In this document: positions 59,801 to 64,000 of the stretch, one piece after another | Layout: each line of letters starts with the position of its first letter | How positions within the stretch are numbered: position 1 is the first letter of the stretch | Assembly (NCBI GenBank): GCA_013397435.1 | Contig: VZRG01000435.1 | Span: forward strand, 356,950 to 420,949 | Reading direction: 5' to 3' | Length of the DNA stretch: 64,000 nt | From: Erythrocercus mccallii | Taxonomy: Eukaryota > Chordata > Aves > Passeriformes > Dicruridae | Translations under genes and position numbers: made by a program | Notes under the pieces: generated by a model | Told to the model about the DNA's origin: nothing | Databases searched by the model: none | What the model saw: only the letters and a program-made list of their open reading frames with translations

Positions 59801-62800
59801 GCAGAGATACTTGTAAAAGGCTCCATTATGCTGTAATAATCTAAACATCTATGTAAAATAATAAGTGACTGCTAAAGTTTTAGTGTAACTTCAGTCTAGC
59901 TAGATCTACTAGATTTTTCTTTTCTATAAGTTTTCTTAATTCTTGGGTTTTTTTATGAGGAGGAAGACTGAGTATCTTCTTCCTGAGACTAGTGGAGGTT
60001 AAGTGAGAGCATGTCTCTTGTACTCAGAGACGAACTTCACAAAATTATTTTTCTTCTTTCAAGACTTTAGGGAAAAATACATTCCTCCTGTTCCTGATTT
60101 CCAGATGTGTGCAGAGTTGCATTTGGAACTAATTAAAAGAGTTTGAAGGTGTTATCTTGTGTAGCAATATTGAGTCAAGGTGCATGGAGATAAAATTTCT
60201 TTCTGCCTGCTCAAGCCTAGCAAGCAAAGCTTGTGAATTTCTAGTGAAATCTTTCCTACTCTGAGGCATAATAGCATTGTGAAAATGCTATTTTTTTAAA
60301 ACTGTATAATGAAATACTTTGCATCACAGGAATTGTCACCAATATTTTTTCCTTCTTTTCTACTGTTCCCCTTTCATTCCATTTATCTTTTATTCTTGAA
60401 TAATCTTTGATAATTTACTTTCTGCAAAGTTTTTGCTGGGTGATAATTAAGTCTTGCTGTAATGTCAATAATTCAATTTTTTACAATATTCAAGATATAA
60501 TATCAGTAGAAAAAGTAAAAAAGCTTTTTAAATTAGTATTTTTTTTGTTTTTAAAGTCTTGCACAACTCATTGAAATGCAAGCGGATGAACTAATTTTAA
60601 TGGTATTTTGCATTACTGTATTCTCCTGCCTTCCAAACTGGATTGTTTGAAAATGTCAGAGAGAAAATTTCCAGTTTCTGTAATCATCAACTTTTGATTG
60701 ACCCTCTGCTTTTGTCGCTGTCCTGTTAGTCTGTGATAGACTCTAGGCATGCCTACTTTGAAGGGAGGAAGAGTGCTGGCAACGTAAAAGGCTGGAGAGG
60801 CAGGGAGCTAGTTGAAGACCACAGGCAAAAAGAAATACCTGGATAGCACGATGATGAAGAAGTAGAGAAGAAAAAAGAAGAGGCTCATACTTCAGCCTTT
60901 AAGATAATGTTTCCCAAATCTGTAAAGTTGAAGAGCTGTGTATCATTCTGCTCTGAAGGTTTGCTGCTCCTTACAGCTAGAGGAACCTTTTCATGACAGT
61001 AGGAGCTGCAGGGCTGTGACGATGGCAGAGAAGCCTCTTTGATTGTAGTAGGGATAATTTTGGAAGGCTTGGAAAAGGTGGTAGTGGGTAGAAGCTGTGA
61101 AGCCAAACAGTGAGCTGCACTTTAGGGGCACCTAGAGATAACTAGGAGTAAACGTGTAGTTTGTCACGTATTACTTTGAGAATCCTTAAGACAGCATTGC
61201 TTTTTGGAGGGGATCAAATTACTGGGCTGCACAGATAGGAGGGGCAAGGACATGTATTCAGTCATTGAGTATTTCAAACTAGAGAAGCATCAGAAATCTC
61301 TAACATTCAAAATGGAAACAGGTAGTGCCTCCTTTCCTGCTCCCCTGGAGCCTTTTACATTCATAAGGCAGCATCTTTGTGACACTGATTCCTGTGTCTT
61401 TACAGATCAGCAGAATGTTCTTCAAGCGTGATGGTAGGGTACAGGCTTTACCTATGGTTATCTGTCTGCAATTATCTGCCTTTTAAAACTGTTCAGAACA
61501 AGAAATCATTGCTTTACCTTCACCTAACAAATGGACAGGGGATGTTTGCAAGCTGCTAGATTTGAATAAAAGCCTCTTGGAGTGAATGGTTAACATGGCT
61601 GGCACCAGAAGGCCACTGCAGGGTCTGGGCTTTTTGTATTCTCTGGTGTATTGCTGCAAACTACAAGAAAAACAGAGATAAAAGGGAGGAGATGATTCCC
61701 CTAGAACATAATAGAACAGCAAAATGTTCTAATATGGCTGGCAGGTTTGCTTATCTAGTGCTATTTTAAGCTAATGAAAGCAGTATTTCATCCTTGGATC
61801 AAGGTTTTTACATATTCTTACAGTTGTGAGGGTTGTCAAAGTAATTGATGTACTGCCAAAACTGCAGTGAGGATACAAATAGATTTTTGTGTGGGTTGGA
61901 GTAGATCTCATGGTAATTTAGTGGCAATTGGTGTGTGTAGGAAGACTATTTAGTCCCTTGTTCTGAGGTAAAAACAGTCCATTTCTAATGTAGATCTTGA
62001 GGAATACAGATCTTGCCTTCCTGAAGATGACCAGTAATTTATCTGACTTTGTATTTTGCTTGAATCAGTGGCCAAAGCAACAGAGGAAGGTGCAATCCTT
62101 TTAAAATTTGAGCTCTTATGGACAGCCTAGACTAGCTCCTCTTTGCATTCGCATATGAGCGTTACGTTTTGTCCCTTTAACATGAACAAAGTTCTGGTCC
62201 CTGCGGTCAGCTGCTGCTATGGATGGTTTGTGGGAGAGGGAGGAAAGTATTGACAAAGCTTTCTCTAGGTACCTAGCAAGGAAGCAATGCAGCACACTGA
62301 CCTTCAGAATCCAGTATTTCCTGTGTGCCAGGATAAGCTGTATGATCTTTCTGGGCAGTGTGACTCTGTTCTCCTTCCTGAACATCCTTGTGCTACGGTG
62401 CAACTGTTCAATGTCTTGTCTTGTGGTGTGTTCTGACCCAGAGTAGTCAAGATCAAGGCCAGAGCATATGATACCTCTTCTCTGTGCTTCTCATCATAAG
62501 AAAAATGAGGCTCAAGGTGAGGGAGAATTGAACTCTCTCCCTCAATCTGTTCTGTTACAGACCCATACAGTTACAGTGTGGATGGCTACTGCAAGTTCAA
62601 AAGCATTTCTAGGTCCCTCATTTTAGATACAGGAAGGTCTCTTTGTGCACTTGACAGAGGCATTTTGTGTTAAATTATTCTGCCTGAGTGTGCTTGTAGT
62701 TAGGAGTTATAGACGACTACCAAAGGTGTTGAATATGACCATGTATTTCACTGAATCGAAAGATCCTTATATTTCTTCCTAGTATCAAAAAAAATGTAAG

Positions 62801-63858
62801 GGTTCTGTTGATGCTATCCAGTTGAACCATGTCTTTTGCTCTCTTGTAAATTAGAAACCAAGCTGTTAGATACATGCAAGATGTATGATTGCTTTCTAAT
62901 AATGTCTTAAATTCTTCTCTTTATTTTGAGAAGCTTCACTTTATGTTTCTGAAGCTACCCCTTTTGAACTAATGTCCCTTCCAAACAGAAGTGATGAGAT
63001 CTTGTGATGTGTCAAAGAGAAGCAAGCAGGCAACTGGTTTAGTGTTTCGGTTTCTTTCTTTCCAATGAAGAATGACAGGGACACTACAGACAAGAGTGTG
63101 GGAAGACTTTGAGCCCAGTAAAATATAGGCAAGGACAGATAGGGGTGTAAATGGCCTGATAAAGATGAAAGAAGAAATATATTGTGTTTAGTGACTTTTC
63201 TTGAAGATGAACTGCATATTTTTTGCTGCTCTTGTTGCTATACACTTAAAGACAGAGTTGAAACTTTTTTCTTTTTTTTTTTTTTAAATCAGCAAGGTAG
63301 AGGGAAATATATAGTGTTTTGATTTGGGAAAGCCTACTAGTGATCTGTTTCGGCTATGAAGCTTCAGTCATTACTCACTGGTGTTACTAATACCATGCAT
63401 GTACAGGTTGATGTTTATCAACTGGATGGTATAGTGAGGACATATTTGCTTGCTTTTATTCTGTCTGATTTGGTATGAATAAGAGTTATAAGCTTTAAAT
63501 GCATGAAAAAGTAAAATAAGAGTGATAATACTTTCTAGTAACCATGCACTATTTTTATGCACCATGCATTATTTTCCTTTTTTTTCTTCGTTCGTTGTAG
63601 GGGAAGGGTAGAGGCTAGGGTTGGGGGGAAGTATTGCTATTTTAATGGTTGGACTAAGTGATTTCAATTTCCTTTCATTTAGGTACCCTTTTGCAGTAGA
63701 GGTGAGAGCACACTAACAGCTGATTTAAGGCTGAAAATATATTTCCCTCTCCTATTGCTTTTTGTGGTCTTTCAAGGGTTGTTTTGTGACTGAGAACCAC
63801 TGAAGTATCAAAATCGTTTTGTCCGGGGAAATCCAGTGATCACAATTATGATATTCGG
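59801..63858. other. Unique AT-rich stretch
   Basis: No recognised gene or mobile element. T-rich tracts at about 60540-60555 and 63266-63288. Open frames at 61204-61431 and 62116-62446 are short and unrecognised. Confidence 0.4.
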
Positions 63859-63872
63859 CCAGTAGATGGCGC
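63859..63872 (+). promoter_or_regulatory. Candidate CTCF binding site
   Basis: CCAGTAGATGGCGC fits every position of the vertebrate CTCF core consensus CCASYAGRKGGCRS. It lies in otherwise AT-rich, CpG-poor DNA, with the motif on the plus strand. CTCF organises chromatin loops and boundaries. Sequence match alone does not prove occupancy. Confidence 0.55.
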
Positions 63873-64000
63873 AGTTAGAAAAAGATCCTGCAGAGACCTC
63901 TGGTTGAACGCAGAGATTTTGGGGTTTGTGACTTCCAGCAAAGTCTTTGGCTCCCGACACAAATTACCTGCTTGGGCTGATTTAATATTTTCTTCTGTGA
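63873..64000. other. Right end of window, unique
   Basis: No gene or repeat recognised in the last 128 bases. Confidence 0.4.

Noticed and set aside
61204..61431. 75-codon plus-strand frame with protein-like composition
   Set aside because: Considered as an exon, but there is no convincing acceptor or donor at its ends and the family is not recognised.
1..64000. tRNA, rRNA or CRISPR array
   Set aside because: The only tRNA-like sequence is the SINE head at 17590-17646, which lacks a complete acceptor stem. No spaced identical repeats of CRISPR type are present.

Overview
The window looks like songbird (passerine) nuclear DNA. It is AT-rich and mostly non-coding, with a dense layer of bird-type retrotransposons: CR1 LINEs with the ATTCTRTG 3' tail, a tRNA-Ile-derived SINE with a CR1 tail (TguSINE1 type, known from songbirds), and LTR retroviral elements with 5- or 6-bp target duplications. 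There are no operons, rRNA, tRNA or CRISPR arrays. I recognise no complete host protein-coding gene. One 154-bp stretch at 2675-2828 has the shape of an internal coding exon, but I cannot name it. The window is probably intergenic or inside a large intron.

Layout. 1-7812 is unique AT-rich sequence with a CR1 tail (586-656), a possible LTR (1184-1580), the candidate exon, and a perfect 12-bp palindrome (5040-5065). 7813-11345 is a minus-strand provirus-like element with two about 420-bp LTRs, a 6-bp target duplication (CTTGAT) and a polypurine tract. Its 2.7-kb interior has no recognisable pol or env. It carries a repeat-rich leader and a CpG-rich block that resembles a vertebrate promoter or first exon. 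This is the most unusual object in the window. 11346-24180 is unique DNA with one SINE and one LTR-like block.

24181-29605 is a near-full-length CR1 LINE on the minus strand: 5' UTR, ORF1 with coiled coil and esterase domain, ORF2 with endonuclease and reverse transcriptase, and 3' tail. Stop codons have killed it. Two independent solo LTRs later inserted into it: 928 bp with a 5-bp duplication, and 323 bp with a 6-bp duplication. 29606-48270 is unique DNA with an internally deleted older CR1. 48271-49021 is a minus-strand LTR, and 51655-51890 is an old CR1 fragment. 57887-59447 holds two related solo LTRs side by side, and 59643-59800 another CR1 tail. A strong CTCF-type motif sits near the right end (63859-63872).

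The elements record a relative history: old CR1 fragments, then the long CR1, then solo LTRs inside it. The 7.8-11.3 kb provirus has LTRs that differ by about 5 percent by eye. Nothing here forms a gene pathway. Functional interest lies in the non-autonomous provirus and its CpG-rich payload, the CTCF-like site, and the possible orphan exon.
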